Source of the DNA: Apostichopus japonicus
Lineage: Eukaryota > Echinodermata > Holothuroidea > Aspidochirotida > Stichopodidae
Direction of reading: 5' to 3'
Assembly (NCBI RefSeq): GCF_037975245.1
Contig: NC_092563.1
Location: 31,213,960-31,277,959, forward strand
DNA length: 64,000 bases
Shown here one piece after another: positions 24,458 through 36,561 of this stretch. Position 1 is the stretch's first letter. The number at the start of each line of letters is the position of its first letter. Under the pieces are notes generated by a model, which did no database searches, was not told the origin of the DNA, and worked only from the letters and a program-made list of their open reading frames with translations. Made by a program: the position numbers and the translations under genes.

Positions 24458-24757
24458 CAGGCGCGTAGCCAGGAATTTGCCAAGGGAGGGGCGAAACTGT
24501 AGATTCGGCATTGCAAACTATCTAAGCGTAGCGCCATCATTTTGGCGCGAAGCGTACAAGAAAATTTTGGCTGAAAATGCCTTCCAGATCGCTGGAAATG
24601 GCACTTCCCAGGCCTTGTAAGTTGCATCTTAGCATTTTCTCTTTTAAAAATACTAGCGATATCATAAAAATATTTATTTTTTTTTTTAAATATGCTCAAG
24701 GAGGGGGGGGGGGGGGCGGCTGCCCCTTTCGGCCCCCCCCCCCCAGCTACGCGCCTG
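24458..24757. mobile_element. Complete non-autonomous hAT element (300 bp)
   Basis: Both ends carry a perfect 12 bp inverted terminus, CAGGCGCGTAGC. The flanks are an 8 bp target duplication with one mismatch, AAGTCAGT at 24450-24457 and AAGTCGGT at 24758-24765. The interior contains GCGTACAAGAAAATTTT, a T run, a G run at about 24701-24716 and a C run close to the right end. It encodes nothing and depends on a hAT transposase in trans. Confidence 0.85.
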
Positions 24758-24765
24758 AAGTCGGT

Positions 24766-25290
24766 CATCTTTCCAAAAGTTACAAAATGTTACCCAGTAA
24801 AGTGGCTTCAAAGGATCCAGTAGCGCTGTCCCACACCTGGGGAATTGGGGTGTTAACCCTTCAGAAGTTCCTGATACTTAAAATCCAATTACATCAATAA
24901 AAGAAATAAAAGTCTGATATTTTCTCACCATTGTTCTATGTATAAGGAACACTACATGGTCCAGAACTATAGCTTTTAACTATGAAAGTGATGTATAGAA
25001 TTGCCTGCAAATTTCAGTATTAAGTAATATTTTAATTTTGTTATTACATTTCTCATTTACAACATTACAATAAGAAATAAATTGAAAGAAATTTGTTGTT
25101 CTAAATTAGGCAAAACACAATAGGATTTGTAAGAGAAATCTGCACCCTGGGACCTTACTATGATGTGTGGAAACGTATTACAATGTGTTTCTTCCCATGT
25201 CTGCAAATTGGTCCAAAGATACAAATCTGTACCCCAACTATGGGTTAAATATGTACCAAGAGTGGTGTCCCAACACTGAGGTGTCGGTCT
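24766..25290. other. Unannotated spacer
   Basis: AT-rich sequence in which I see no gene, repeat or splice structure. Confidence 0.5.
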
Positions 25291-25625
25291 GTATGTATGT
25301 ATGTATGTATGTATGTATGTATGTATGTATGTATGTATGTATGTATGTATGTATGTATGTATGTATGTATGTATGTATGTATGTATGTATGTATGTATGT
25401 ATGTATGTATGTATGTATGTATGTATGTATGTATGTATGTATGTATGTATGCATGCATGCATGCATGCATGCATGCATGCATGCATGCATGTATGTATGT
25501 ATGTATGTATGTATGTATGTATGTATGTATGTATGTATGTATGTATGTATGTATGTATGTATGTATGTATGTATGTATGTATGTATGTATGTATGTATGT
25601 ATGTATGTATGTATGTGTGTGTATA

Positions 25626-25656
<31 letters not shown>

Positions 25657-25757
25657 ATGTATGTATGTATGTATGTATGTATGTATGTATGTATGTATGT
25701 ATGTATGTATGTATGTATGTATGTATGTATGTATGTATGCGTGTATGTATGTATGTG
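25291..25757. repeat. 467 bp (ATGT)n tetranucleotide array with GCAT and GT blocks
   Basis: The array is nearly pure ATGT, with about ten GCAT units at 25451-25490 and a GTGTGT/ATATGTGT block at about 25614-25642. It adjoins the 3' end of the minus-strand SINE at 25758, so on that strand it is the SINE's ACAT-type tail, greatly expanded. All reading frames through it (YVCM or HTYI repeats) are artefacts. The sequence strictly alternates purine and pyrimidine. Confidence 0.95.
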
Positions 25758-25986
25758 TAGTGATCTTCCCGCAAGCAGGAACTTGCGAAAGAAGCCATGG
25801 AGGCTTATAGACTCGCAAGCTGACCGTAGCCAATCTCTCGGCACACATCCATTTAACGTCCATGTCGGGAAGTTGTTATTGAACAACACCCTTGCCAGAC
25901 GACACACATTGCTGTCGGCGGGGAATCGAACCGGGGATCTCATGACGGGGAGACGCCGGCGTTAACCACTAGGCTATACACTCCGC
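25758..25986 (-). mobile_element. tRNA-derived SINE, copy 1
   Basis: Read on the minus strand it begins GGCGGAGTGTATAGCC, has a pol III A box (TAGCCTAGTGGTTAACG) and a B box (GGTTCGATTCC), then a body with GACATGGACGTTAAATG and a 3' domain reading CGGTCAGCTTGCGAG...GCAAGTTCCTGCTTGCGGGA. The same body and 3' domain occur at 45881 and 48588, so this is one family with three copies here. The tail is the adjacent tetranucleotide array. The parent tRNA cannot be told with confidence. Confidence 0.85.
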
Positions 25987-25999
25987 CTGGCTATCAAAT

Positions 26000-27600
26000 T
26001 TTCTATTTGATGGGATATCAAATATTCCCCCAGCTGGCTACCATCTGGAAGCTAAGGGTAGATTTCTTGGTTGTCCTGATTTATCCCCCCCCCCCTTATC
26101 CTCCCCTCCTTGTTTGGCTAAACTACAGGATATATCCCTACCCTACTTTTCTTCTTTTTATTATCTAACCGATTTAATTTCACGGTAGTATTCTTAGATA
26201 TACTTCCCAATATACCTTTGTCTATATGTAATAATGTTCACCTACTCCCAAATATCTTTGTCACATTTTTCCTTTAATCTCTACCCTCACCCATTCTCGA
26301 TGCCCTCGTATGCATGAAACGATGTAAAATCAAATTGAGAGGTGCTTCCTTTATTGATTGTCTAATTTTGATAACTGCAATACTCAATGTGTATAGGTTA
26401 ACATAGACCCTATTTTAAACTGTTTCCAACGGAAGGATCCGAGGGGGGGGGGGTGATCATTGGGGCTCTGAAGTGTACCCCCAGCTGGCTTCCATCTGGA
26501 AGCTGAGGGTAGACTTCTTGGTGGTCCTGATTATGTTTTTAAGTCTTCCCTGTGGATGCTCTGCCTCCCCCCCCCCCTTGTTTGTCCAGTCTACTGGGCG
26601 TATTCCTGCCCTGTTCTTTTCTACCTAAGGGATGAACAAATGTCAGCGGTATTGTTTAAAAAACTTCTGTTATACCTTCCATCTGGAAGCTAAGGGATGA
26701 CTTCTTGGCGGTCCTGATCCCCGTTTGATCCCCTTCCTTTTGATAAGCTACTGGGTATATCCTCTGCCCTCCTTTTTTGTTGCCTGGCTAATAAATTAAT
26801 TTCAAAGGTGGTATTCCTATATACTTACTAATACCTTTGCCTATATGTACTTACGTTATCCCAACCCAATATATTTCTCTTGATCACTCTGAATGTATAG
26901 AGGTTAAAGATGTATAGGCCCCTAACTAAATGCTATACTTGCTATATGATTCCAAACTGCACTTTTCCTGGAGGCATTACCCTCTAAACTTTTCCCATAA
27001 TGCTAAATAAGCAAAGAAGATGGCTGGATGTCCCAGTGAGGTAAATTACCTTCAGGGTGGTAATATGAAGAGTATAAAAATTATGACCATATGCAATGGA
27101 CCATATTTAAAAATTTTGCATATTTGGGGTCAATACAGCATACCTTTAACATAGACCCTTTTTACCCTGTTTGCAATGGGAGAATCATTCAGGGGCCGGG
27201 CTGTAAAACATTTCCGTTCTGTCTTGAAGCTAAGGATGTTGGGGGGGGGGGGGTTGTTGGAGTTGCCTCGACCTCCATTGCTTTGGCTATCCTGTACTTT
27301 GAGGTTAAAGGTAGCAATAGTAGTATTTCATTTATGTACTATTTTAACCCACGTTAAAGAACCCTCCCACTTTCTGTTCAATTCCTACATTTACCATCAT
27401 CTACTCCTGGTATGTATTGAACCAATGCCAAATCACATTGAGAGATAACTCTCTTATTGATTTTGTAATTTTGTTACTTTCACACAAAATATTGTATACC
27501 TTGAAACTTTTGCTATAACCTGTATAGGTTTAGTATACACCCCATTGAAGGGTAGGGGGAATGGTGATGGCAAATATGCTGTAAATTTGTATCTCTTGGC
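26000..27600 (+). repeat. Diverged block of the ~360 bp repeat family
   Basis: CCATCTGGAAGCTRAGGG recurs near 26041, 26491 and 26680. Other segments such as TTGAGAGGTGCTTCC followed by TTTATTGATTG (about 26336) and TTAACATAGACCC (about 26400 and 27150) match the tandem units at 34330-39090. The copies differ strongly in length and carry C or G runs (about 26088, 26443, 26571, 27240). The block looks older than the downstream one. Confidence 0.6.
27020..27040 (+). CDS. Candidate first coding exon (seven codons)
   Basis: The sequence AAGATGGCTGG gives an ATG with A at -3 and G at +4. Seven codons (MAGCPSE) end at a GTAAAT donor in phase 0, which fits the phase 0 start of the exon at 27950. So short an exon could be chance, and this is the weakest part of the gene model. 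Confidence 0.25.
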
Positions 27601-27949
27601 TTCCACTTCAGCTGAAGGGATGTACATACCACACAGTATATGTCACACCTATTTTCTCTTGCTATAAGAATTTGGCTCTCCTGTACCCAAAAAAATGCAA
27701 TGACTCTCTGTAGAGTAAGCAATTACCCTGACATGTCACACAATTGAATAGAAGCATGCTGATAACAGCTAATCATATATGGTGTAAAATAGTTTTTGAA
27801 TAATCTACCATTTGAGTTTAAAATTTTGTATATAGGACTTTTGACATCATATACTATTTTAATTGTACATGATTTCATCTCATTCAGCTAGTTATGTTCA
27901 ATCTTCCTGATCTTCCAAAATTATGATGTGTTGGATATTTGTTTTGCAG

Positions 27950-28019
27950 AAACACACACAAACTGACTGCAACAACAAGACAGATGGAAAATATTCAGTC
28001 TCTGAATCAGATGAGGATG
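27950..28019 (+). CDS. Candidate internal coding exon (acidic segment)
   Basis: The 70 nt exon has a strong acceptor (TATTTGTTTTGCAG) and a consensus donor (GATG|GTGAGT). Read in phase 0 it encodes KHTQTDCNNKTDGKYSVSES then DED, a polar, acidic stretch like a disordered linker, and it exits in phase 1. It joins in frame to either of two downstream exons (31594 or 31853). Confidence 0.45.
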
Positions 28020-28467
28020 GTGAGTTTGACTGTTTCTCCACAGGATTGTCCTTAGCCGGCTAACTAAATGTAGTACCTTGTAAATTTCCAGCTAACTGCA
28101 CTCTGCTTGCTTTTATGTCATCTTAATGTTACTGTACAATAAACCACATATACAAAAGTGAGGTATATGACTAGAACAGAACAACTGTTGAAAATATAAT
28201 CTTATAGGTCATACTGCCAAATATAGCATGCTACCGCAAAAAAAAGTTTCCTACAATTATGTAATCCACCTGCCATGGTCGTTAAATGACCTCATTTTAA
28301 CAGTTAGCCTGCACTGCCTGGCACATATCTTTCCTTGTATCAGAATCTTTGTGTATAGACACTGTCTTGTAAACTACACTGTCGACATATAACGATATAT
28401 TACCACACAGTGTTTACACGAAGAACCTCACAGTGTCAAGCTGTGCAGACTACTTCATAGTGACCAT

Positions 28468-29110
28468 CATCGAGGTAAATGAATCTTGAGAAACTATCGC
28501 ACAGTAAATACGCGCGTACGCGCGTACCATGCATGGAGGGTCATGTGATGTGTTCCAGGGTGGTACTAATATATTACTCTCCCCATTACGCATGATGATT
28601 TCACCCAACTAGTACGTAAATGTGTACGCGTGCTTAGAGCAGCAGACGACACCCGTTACCTAGCAATAACCGTGCATGTAGCCTAACGTGATAGCTATAT
28701 TCCCGTCGAGCAGCATTAGGCTCTGTCCCATGGAGAATTCCATGGTTGCACTGAACTAAACATTTCCCCACAGCAACACGTCCAGTTCAACAATCCTTTT
28801 CAACAACAAATCGTTCTTGATAATACAATTCAGACATCGACATTTCCCGCTGCAAGCCCAATGTATCTGTACTTGTTCTGTGCCAGCATGTCTAACGTTA
28901 GCATATTAGCTATGAAGTACCAGTACCTTCTTATGCCGGTAGTTCCCATGTCCGAACCGACAAATCTTTCACAAAGTCACTAACACTATTCTCGAACTGC
29001 TACACAGAAATATCAGTTTGGTACCACCCTGGAACACATCACATGACCCTCCATGCATGGTACGCGCGCGCCCAATTGACATGAAACCTCCAGATTCATT
29101 TACCTCGATG
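28468..29110. mobile_element. Non-autonomous hAT element with ~105 bp inverted ends (643 bp)
   Basis: The target duplication GTGACCAT is perfect at 28460-28467 and 29111-29118. Termini begin CATCGAGGTAAATGAATCT on both strands. Inverted similarity resumes for about 60 bp with GTACCATGCATGGAGGGTC and ATGTGATGTGTTCCAGGGTG. The left arm contains an alternating CGCGCGTACGCGCGTA stretch. There is no open reading frame. The long arms would let the element fold back on itself. It sits in an intron of the candidate gene. Confidence 0.85.
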
Positions 29111-29622
29111 GTGACCATCAGTGAAGGTGGCAGGTTGATAACATAATTACGAAACTTTCCTAGCTATTGCGTGCTATAATTGGTCACAACACAACATATT
29201 TTGCAATGTAGCATTTACACATACTGAAATACAAACTTTTCTTACTTTGGTAATAAACTGGAAACAACAATTAAGGCTATTTAGGGACCATTTTCATCTA
29301 AAGGCTAGAGGGTTCAGTTGAAATTCAAGGCCAAAGTCTGAAAACCTCAAGTAGCAGTGGGTACATTGTTTAGATATTAACTCTTTATCTTTAGACATTG
29401 ATCAATTTATAAAGAAGAATTCCACTCAAAAACTTGCCTGAATTCATCCTTTCATATACAAATTTAGTCAGACTATAATCAAGCATTCACATTTAAGCAT
29501 GTCCGATATGAGGAGAAGAAAGAGCATGGGGAAATTCATCCTCATCACAGTAAGCTGGTCAACCATCAATACTCATTTACATAAGGACAAGCACACAATC
29601 TGTAGGCATACATGACACTTAA

Positions 29623-30688
29623 AGAGGGGGTGAAATGGACAGATTTATGAATCATCATTTCATATACACTCGTAGCTTTCCAATGATACACAATTTGTGT
29701 CAAACAAAGCTTGCATCCTCCAGGAATAAACAATCAAAAATTCTCGGGCAATAAAATCTTTCCAAAAAATTGTTGTATATATGGTCGAGGAACCCAGATC
29801 ACTTCCGAGACGCATTTTTTACATTCTTAAACTTCTGAGTACACACAACATTACACTGTTGCAGTGCTCTATAGTAATTGATATTAGGTGACTGGCGTTG
29901 TGTTATGGTTTTAACGTAACAATTGGATGATACAACTTACACAGGCTAGCCTGTTATACAACGTCTATTAGTTAGGTCTTGACCCATGTTACTACTACTA
30001 GTACTATAGGGTTGCACCTACACTGTAAGTAACACAATTTCTAGAAGATTTGCTACTATGTTAAGTAGCAGGATCATAGACATTCGAGTAAATTTAACTC
30101 ATATTATGGTCTTAATAATGGTGGTTTTGTTTATGCTCAACCGTCCAATTTCGGTTCAGGATAGTCCAACCATTCTGCTCGGGGACTTCCATCGGCAGCA
30201 ACGCGTCTAGGCCATCGGGAACGTATTACAATTCTTCTGCAAGGGGCTCAATTGATAGGATAAAACACCAATATCTTCATCACCCTCAAAAACTATTTCC
30301 TCTTCTTCTTCCTCAAGAAGATATTTGTTGTCAAAGCTTTTGAATGTTCTGAGAGGTAAAGGCCCATTTCCTCGGAATCGGAAGATTCGGGAGATGACTT
30401 TTTCAGTTGATGAGGAGAGTGTGTTGTAGTTACCTGTACGTAGTAAACTGAATGACGCCGTAACAGTAAATATCGGGCAGTCGGCTTTGACTGAAATGGT
30501 CCCTTTACTGACGTCATATGAACTGCAGGTTTTTTCACAAGTGTCTGCTCGGGAGTTCTCTAGGGAATACTTCGACAGCGAATTTCTGGCTTTGGCAGCT
30601 GCATTTACGGGAAGTAGTGAATGCATGGTGTTGAAGTAATGTAGAAAAATATTTCTAAGACATGAAAATCCACCATTTCATCCCCTCT
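29623..30688. mobile_element. TTAA-flanked DNA element (Kolobok- or piggyBac-like, 1066 bp)
   Basis: TTAA at 29619-29622 and at 30689-30692 flanks inverted termini AGAGGGGGTGAAATGG and the complement of AGAGGGGATGAAATGG (15 of 16 matching). TTAA target duplications are known for piggyBac and Kolobok; the purine-rich start favours Kolobok-like, but this is inference. A minus-strand frame at 30207-30626 (139 codons, with an acidic EEEEEE run) and an overlapping frame lie inside; neither has a recognisable transposase motif, so the element seems non-autonomous or decayed. Confidence 0.7.
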
Positions 30689-31593
30689 TTAACTTCCAAT
30701 TTATGTCTCATACAAGAGTTGAATTTGATTAAACTCATGTGTTTTTGCACCATATTGACTGAAAAAAGCTTGCTTTGCTTTTGGAAATGTCAAGAAGTAA
30801 AACCATAGTCAACCAGGAAGCTCATAGCCCATAGTTTTTATGTCTATGTTACTTCAGATTTAAGGCAATGAAGACTCGCCCCAAACCGCGTGCGGCCATC
30901 TGCAAAACTTAACTTTCTGTTGCTTGCAAGTGAAGTTTTGTTCGTGTTGCTTCAAAATGCTGACAGTAATGAAACGTGATACCGTGTTATCTTAAGCTGG
31001 ACCTGAGATGTCCATTGCTGTATCGTGTATACACTGTGCCATGGGTATTGACCGCAGCTGTATGTACTGACTGTACACTAGTGTCTTATTACCGACGGTA
31101 GCAAGCTGTGTGTGTATTTTCTGGCATCGATGGTGGTGTCTAACACTTCTGTTACACCTCATTCGAAATTAGGTCAGATTACCGGCATTAGATGTTCTTT
31201 AATTGCCGTCATAGTTTGTTTTGGGTCAGCCAGAATGAAAGTTTGAAACAGTTAAGTGTAGTAAAACAGAAATGAAGTATTTTGTTTTTCCTTTAAAATG
31301 TAGAAGCCTGCATTATTCATTCTCTTCATCGTTATGTACCGTTGCTACACAACATTGCTAATCTGTCACTCACATGTAATATTGGTTTATTGCAATGTGA
31401 AATCAAGTGGTGAAACACACAGAATGGACAAGAGTGGACTAACTAAACTGTAAGACAAGACTGGACTAACTACACTGTAAAACTCCTTGTCCCTTAAATC
31501 ATTCTGAACCACAATATGGCTAAGTTGATGAATAATCCAACCAGAGTTCATAAGTAATTTAGGCTGTTATCATATATATATCATATACCACAG

Positions 31594-31673
31594 GAAAATT
31601 TACACCAGAACCTGATGAAAGAAGCATGGAACTGGGAACACTTCGTGAAAGTTGTGAAAGTGTCTTCATCTGA
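31594..31673 (+). CDS. Candidate alternative terminal exon
   Basis: After acceptor TCATATACCACAG the exon continues in phase 1 from 28019, encodes GKFTPEPDERSMELGT then LRESCESVFI, and stops at TGA (31671-31673). No similarity is recognised. It would end the protein earlier than the route through 31853. Confidence 0.35.
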
Positions 31674-31852
31674 ATTTATTGAAATCTATATTTCTTTTTA
31701 ATTAAAGAAGACATCAATGTCGATATCAGTAATGATTGGCTCTGTGTACAGTGAATGTAATTGGGCAGTTTGTGGTGACCGTGGGTGTTACCAATGCATT
31801 TGCAACCATGGTTTAAGTGCAATTTGTCATTTCTTTTACTTCTTATTTACAG

Positions 31853-31991
31853 CTCATAAACCGCTTCAGCAAAGGCAAGGATGTCCACAGAGATTGTCAC
31901 AGTGCCCATTCTGTTCAAAGACCTTGGCTGGATCTCAGCTTTCTCGACAAAAGAAATCAAGAACCATTTCAATTAAGAATTTTGACAAAAG
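31853..31991 (+). CDS. Candidate internal exon with CxxC half zinc finger
   Basis: The acceptor TTTTACTTCTTATTTACAG and a donor AAAAG|GTGACC bound 139 nt. In phase from 28019 it encodes HKPLQQRQGCPQRLSQ then CPFCSKTLAGSQLSRQKKS. CPFC followed by L-x2-RQ resembles the first half of a C2H2 finger in which the first histidine has become glutamine. The exon exits in phase 2, matching the acceptor at 34169. Confidence 0.45.
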
Positions 31992-31999
31992 GTGACCAT

Positions 32000-33000
32000 A
32001 TTTGACTATATAGCATATTTGGGGCCAATAGAGCATACCTTTGATACACTGTTCATTTCTATCACTTTACCTCCATTGATTCATTAATGTGAAATTTAAT
32101 TTCTTATCAGTACAACTTTCATGTTTAATAAAAGCAAAAGTTAAAGTAAATTTCACATGGCTTTACTCAGCTTAGTTTTTCATCAATATATCATCATGAT
32201 ACATTGTTGTTACACGATGCACATTACAAACATTGTACCATGGGTGATTCATTAAAATGTGTATATCTGATCATCAGCACAATCTTCCTTCTTGCAGAGC
32301 ATAAATCCTTTCTACTTTAGCTGTTCTCTTGTTGTTATGTGACTGTTCATTGCCAATTTTCTAAATTATTTATCAAAGTTTACTTATTTTTCAACACACA
32401 ATATTCACACAACACATTTTTCTTAGAGAGTTTTGTTTATTTTCCCTTCTTAATAGTGGAATCAATGTGCCACATTGGAATAAGAAAAGAGACTTTAAAA
32501 AGAAATAAAAAAGAAAAAAAGGTTTAGCAAGTTCAACACCAATTGACTGTTATTAGTCACAACAAGTTCAACAAGATACTTACAAGTTTATACAATAGAA
32601 AGCAGTAGTGGCTCCTGCTGTATTTATCATTTAAGTCACAACAGGTTGAAACAAGTTTCATTGGAATTTGCTGTATTAACAGGGAGAAACCAAATCTGTC
32701 AATTCGATAAAACCAATAATAATTGATACCCTTTTGTATGACACTTAGTTTGGCTCTTGTTTGTTAATCATAAGTGTCTGCATGTGTTATGTTGAGACTC
32801 TTGTCACTGAAGCTAATTATCACCAGTATAACTGTCTTCATTCTATAAATTGAATTATTATATTATATTGAATTGTATTGAATTATTGTAATGAAATGAC
32901 CTAATCTTAATCTTCATTTTTCATTGGATCATTTTGATCTCTGGAGTTGTTTGTGCATTGTTGACTTCAATTATTCAACAAGGATTTTCCTAAAAATATA
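32000..33000. other. Unannotated intronic sequence
   Basis: AT-rich sequence. At about 31999-32042 there is a short match (CATATTTGGGGCCAATA, AGCATACCTTT) to the repeat at about 27118-27150. Otherwise I see no feature. Confidence 0.4.
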
Positions 33001-33004
33001 TGAC

Positions 33005-33330
33005 ATTTGCATTCAGTGTTGTAGCCATAATTGACATAATTTTGCATGAAAAAATCACCTAATATACTGTCACACATTGAAATTAATTATCTCATGCGTT
33101 CTGTGTTGTATCTTTGACCTCCTATGCATAAAATAATCAAGCATATAGTGTCAAGCATTGGAATTCTTCATTTCATTCATTTTGTGCTGTAGCCACCATG
33201 TACTTCACTTAATGTTAAAGAAATAGCATACTGGTGCATTCTTCATTTCATGCATATGTATTGCAGCTATCTTTGATCACCTTCGCATGAAAAGAAATCA
33301 CCAAACCTACTGTGAAAGTCAATATTGAGA
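33005..33330 (+). repeat. Degenerate ~100 bp tandem repeat, about three copies
   Basis: Blocks of the type GTGTTGTAGCC/GTGCTGTAGCC, then TTTGCATGAAAAAATCACC or a variant, then ATTTCATGCAT recur near 33015, 33100, 33185 and 33260. Similarity between copies is only partial, so the repeat is old. Confidence 0.45.
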
Positions 33331-34168
33331 ATGACTTAAAATATGATATAGATAGTCCCACCATTCAGATGTAATTTTTTTATTTAAATGCACACTGAAA
33401 GTGCTTTTATACTTGGTACAGTATGTTAAGGATCATGTATGCACTTTTAACAGTAGAGTTAACAATTGAAATGGAAATAACTGGCTGAAAAATTACGCTT
33501 TAAGCATTGTTGTCTAATCATTCCAAGTAGCTGGAGTACTACTCAGTCTAGCACACATACCCCACTAGGACTTCTATGGCCTGCACTGACAATCTCATGT
33601 TCAAAGACATTCACAATTTATGAAGGACAAAAGGCATTGTAGTCAAGCCTAAGTGGTCTTGTGGAGCCAGATTCGCTGATAAAACATTTTACCCTTAGGT
33701 TTGCAGGTTAAAGAAAGCAGCATGAAAGCTTGAAAATAAAAGATAAAATAAAAAAAAAATATATAAAAGACAGAAGGAAACAACTTAGGCTCATATTCCG
33801 CTATTTTGTAGTACCGGTACTATAAGATTTTAAGGCCAGAATTCTGCCTAAATTAAGCATTTCATAGTGATGGAATCCTCTGTTTCAGGTATTGTTTAAA
33901 GTGAACTGTCACAAATTGGTATTGTCCTATATGCATAATAGACCCATTCATTAATGGTTCATCCACCTGTCCTACTTTTGAATATATTTGTTAACTCACA
34001 ATTGAAATATTATGTAACATCTTGCCAGTCCAAACGTTTTGCATAAGTTTAATCCTCTTGGGATTACATAACACAAGTAAAACCCTTTGTGTAGGTTAAT
34101 AAATGTGACAATTAAAAAAGCATGAAGTTTGTCTTCATTTGTGTTTGTGCTTTTGTAATCTTTTGTAG

Positions 34169-34208
34169 ATTATTTCGGCAACCAGATGGAACAAGATGGA
34201 AAATGTAG
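34169..34208 (+). CDS. Candidate terminal coding exon
   Basis: The acceptor CTTTTGTAATCTTTTGTAG is strong. In phase 2 from 31991 the exon encodes RLFRQPDGTRWKM and stops at TAG (34206-34208). An AATAAA lies at 34852-34857, the first obvious polyadenylation signal I see downstream. The gene 27020-34208 is predicted from splice sites and phase only; its introns hold the transposons at 28468 and 29623. Confidence 0.4.
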
Positions 34209-35926
34209 TAATTCACTTTGCAGTACATTTCCCGATCCTTCTCTTTTTTCTACATTTAGACTGGAGAGGAATGTGTTTCTTCAAAGTTTCAAACACTCAT
34301 TTGGAACAAATAATTTCAGCTTCATTGTTTGTTTTCCATGATTGAACCCTATACTATAGGAGAGGGGTGTTAAAACTGTCCAATTTGCCTTGGCTATGTA
34401 CCTAATGAATTGTTATGTATCATCCTCCCTTTTCAGTGGCTGACCTGTCCATTCAGGTCAAGGTAGTAGCAGTCCTGGATATTTCACTTATACCATTTGT
34501 AAACTAAATGAACCTACTCCAAAACATCTTCCTCTTTCTCTTAATCTCTGCCCTTACACATCCTTCACCCCTGGTATGCAGTGAATCAATGTATCTGTCT
34601 TGCAAAAAGGGGGAGGTACAAAGCCTGCCCAATCATTAACAGTGTTCGATGTTTCATTTACTTATGTTACCCAACTCCAAAACACCATCCCCTGTTTCTT
34701 CAATCTGTACCCTTACCCATTCTCCATCTCGTGCTATGCAGACCCAATGCAACTCAAATTGAGAGCTACCTCCCGTATTAATTGCATAGTTTTGTTACTG
34801 TAATTCACAACTGAAATAGACCCTGAAAATTTTGATGCAATATCTGATGACAATAAATATACTGGTTAACATACACCCCACTTTTTGGACAGTGAAGCCT
34901 TTCCTCTTGTTTTAATGCAACTAGGCGGAGGGGGCTTTGGCCCTACTTTTTTTCTATGACCTGTACATTGTCATAAAAGTAAGTATTCCTAAAGCATTAA
35001 CTAACAAGTTTTCCTATATATAATGTTTCACCACTCAAAATCATTTTCCACTTTGTGTCCACCCCCGCCCCCTACATCCCCGGCATGCACTGAAGCAATC
35101 CAAAATGACATTGGGAGCTGCCTCCTTTATTGATTGCAAAATTTTGTTTCTTTCACACCAGATATAGACCTTCAAAACGTAAGTGCTAAATCTGATAACA
35201 CTAAATATATGTGGAGATTAATATACACCCCTTTTTTGGTGGGGGGTGGGCTGTGAATCATTTCCATTTGTCTTTTATGCAACTGAGGGGATGTGGGTGT
35301 CCTGCCTTTCCTTTCGTCTATGGGTTACCTGCACAAAGTTAGTATTCCAGGATAATATAACACATAACTTTGCCTATATATGATTTTACACCACTCCAAA
35401 ACATTTTATCCTTTGTGTCCAGGGCCCACCCTTACCAATCCTCCCCCCCCCCTAGCATGCAGTGAACCAAAGCAAACACACATTGGGGCTTCTTCCCTAG
35501 ATAATTGCATAATTTTGTTTCCTTCACACCAGATAAAGACCAGCCTACAACATTAATGCCATAACTGCAAATGCTAAATGTATGTAGATGTTAACATACA
35601 CCCCAGTTTTGGGGGCTGTGAATTATTGTTCTTTATTTTTTTTCATGCTGTTAATGGGAGGGGGTGCTGGCCTTCCCTTTGTTTATTTGTAACCTGACAT
35701 GACATCAAACTTAGTATTGTAGGATATCTCACTACAATAACTTTGCCTATATATAATGTTACACAACGTTGATACATTTTCTCCCTTGTGTCCAGCCCCA
35801 CCCTAACCTCCACTCCTCCAACCATTGCGTGCAGTGAAGTAATGCAAAATACTATTGGGAGCTGCCTCCCTTATCTATTGCATTTCTTTCCTTTACACCA
35901 GATATATACCTTTAAAAATCTGTTAA

Positions 35927-35928
<2 letters not shown>

Positions 35929-36003
<75 letters not shown>
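35929..36003. repeat. (AT)n microsatellite, ~75 bp
   Basis: A pure AT run arises in the CTAAATATATGTAGAGG part of one ~360 bp unit, making that unit about 50 bp longer than its neighbours. Confidence 0.95.
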
Positions 36004-36004
<1 letters not shown>

Positions 36005-36561
36005 GTAGAGGTTAACATACACCCCATTTGTAAGGACAGTGAATAATTTCCCTTTGTTTTGCATGCAGTTAATGTGACATGGTGTCCTACCCTACCTATT
36101 GTCTATGGGTAACCTGTACATTGCATCAAAGTTAGTATTCCAGGAAATTTCACTACAATAGCTTTGCCTATACTGTACTGTTTTAACACTCCACTTGCCC
36201 CTTTGTGTCCAGTCACCACCCTTACTCCCAACCCCCCCCCACCCGCCCCAACCACCACTGCCATATAGAAGCACATTGGGAGCTGCCACCTATATCGATT
36301 GCATAATTATGTTTCTTTACACCAGATTTAAACCTTACAAACATAAGTGCGATATCTGATAACACTATATGTATATATATAGAGGTTAACATACACCCCA
36401 TTTTTGTTGCGGGGGGGGGGGTAGGAGCTGTGAATCATTTCCCTTTGTTTTTCATGGAAGTAAGGGGAGGCGGTGTGGTACCCTTCCCATGGACGTCGCT
36501 AGAGGGGGGTGTGGGGATGTCTCACCCCAATCTTGGTAAACTGACGATAGTTGCAAAATAT

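Noticed and set aside
25057-25965. Reading frames of 169-268 codons on both strands
   Set aside because: They are translations of the ATGT array (YVCM and HTYI repeats) plus SINE flank.
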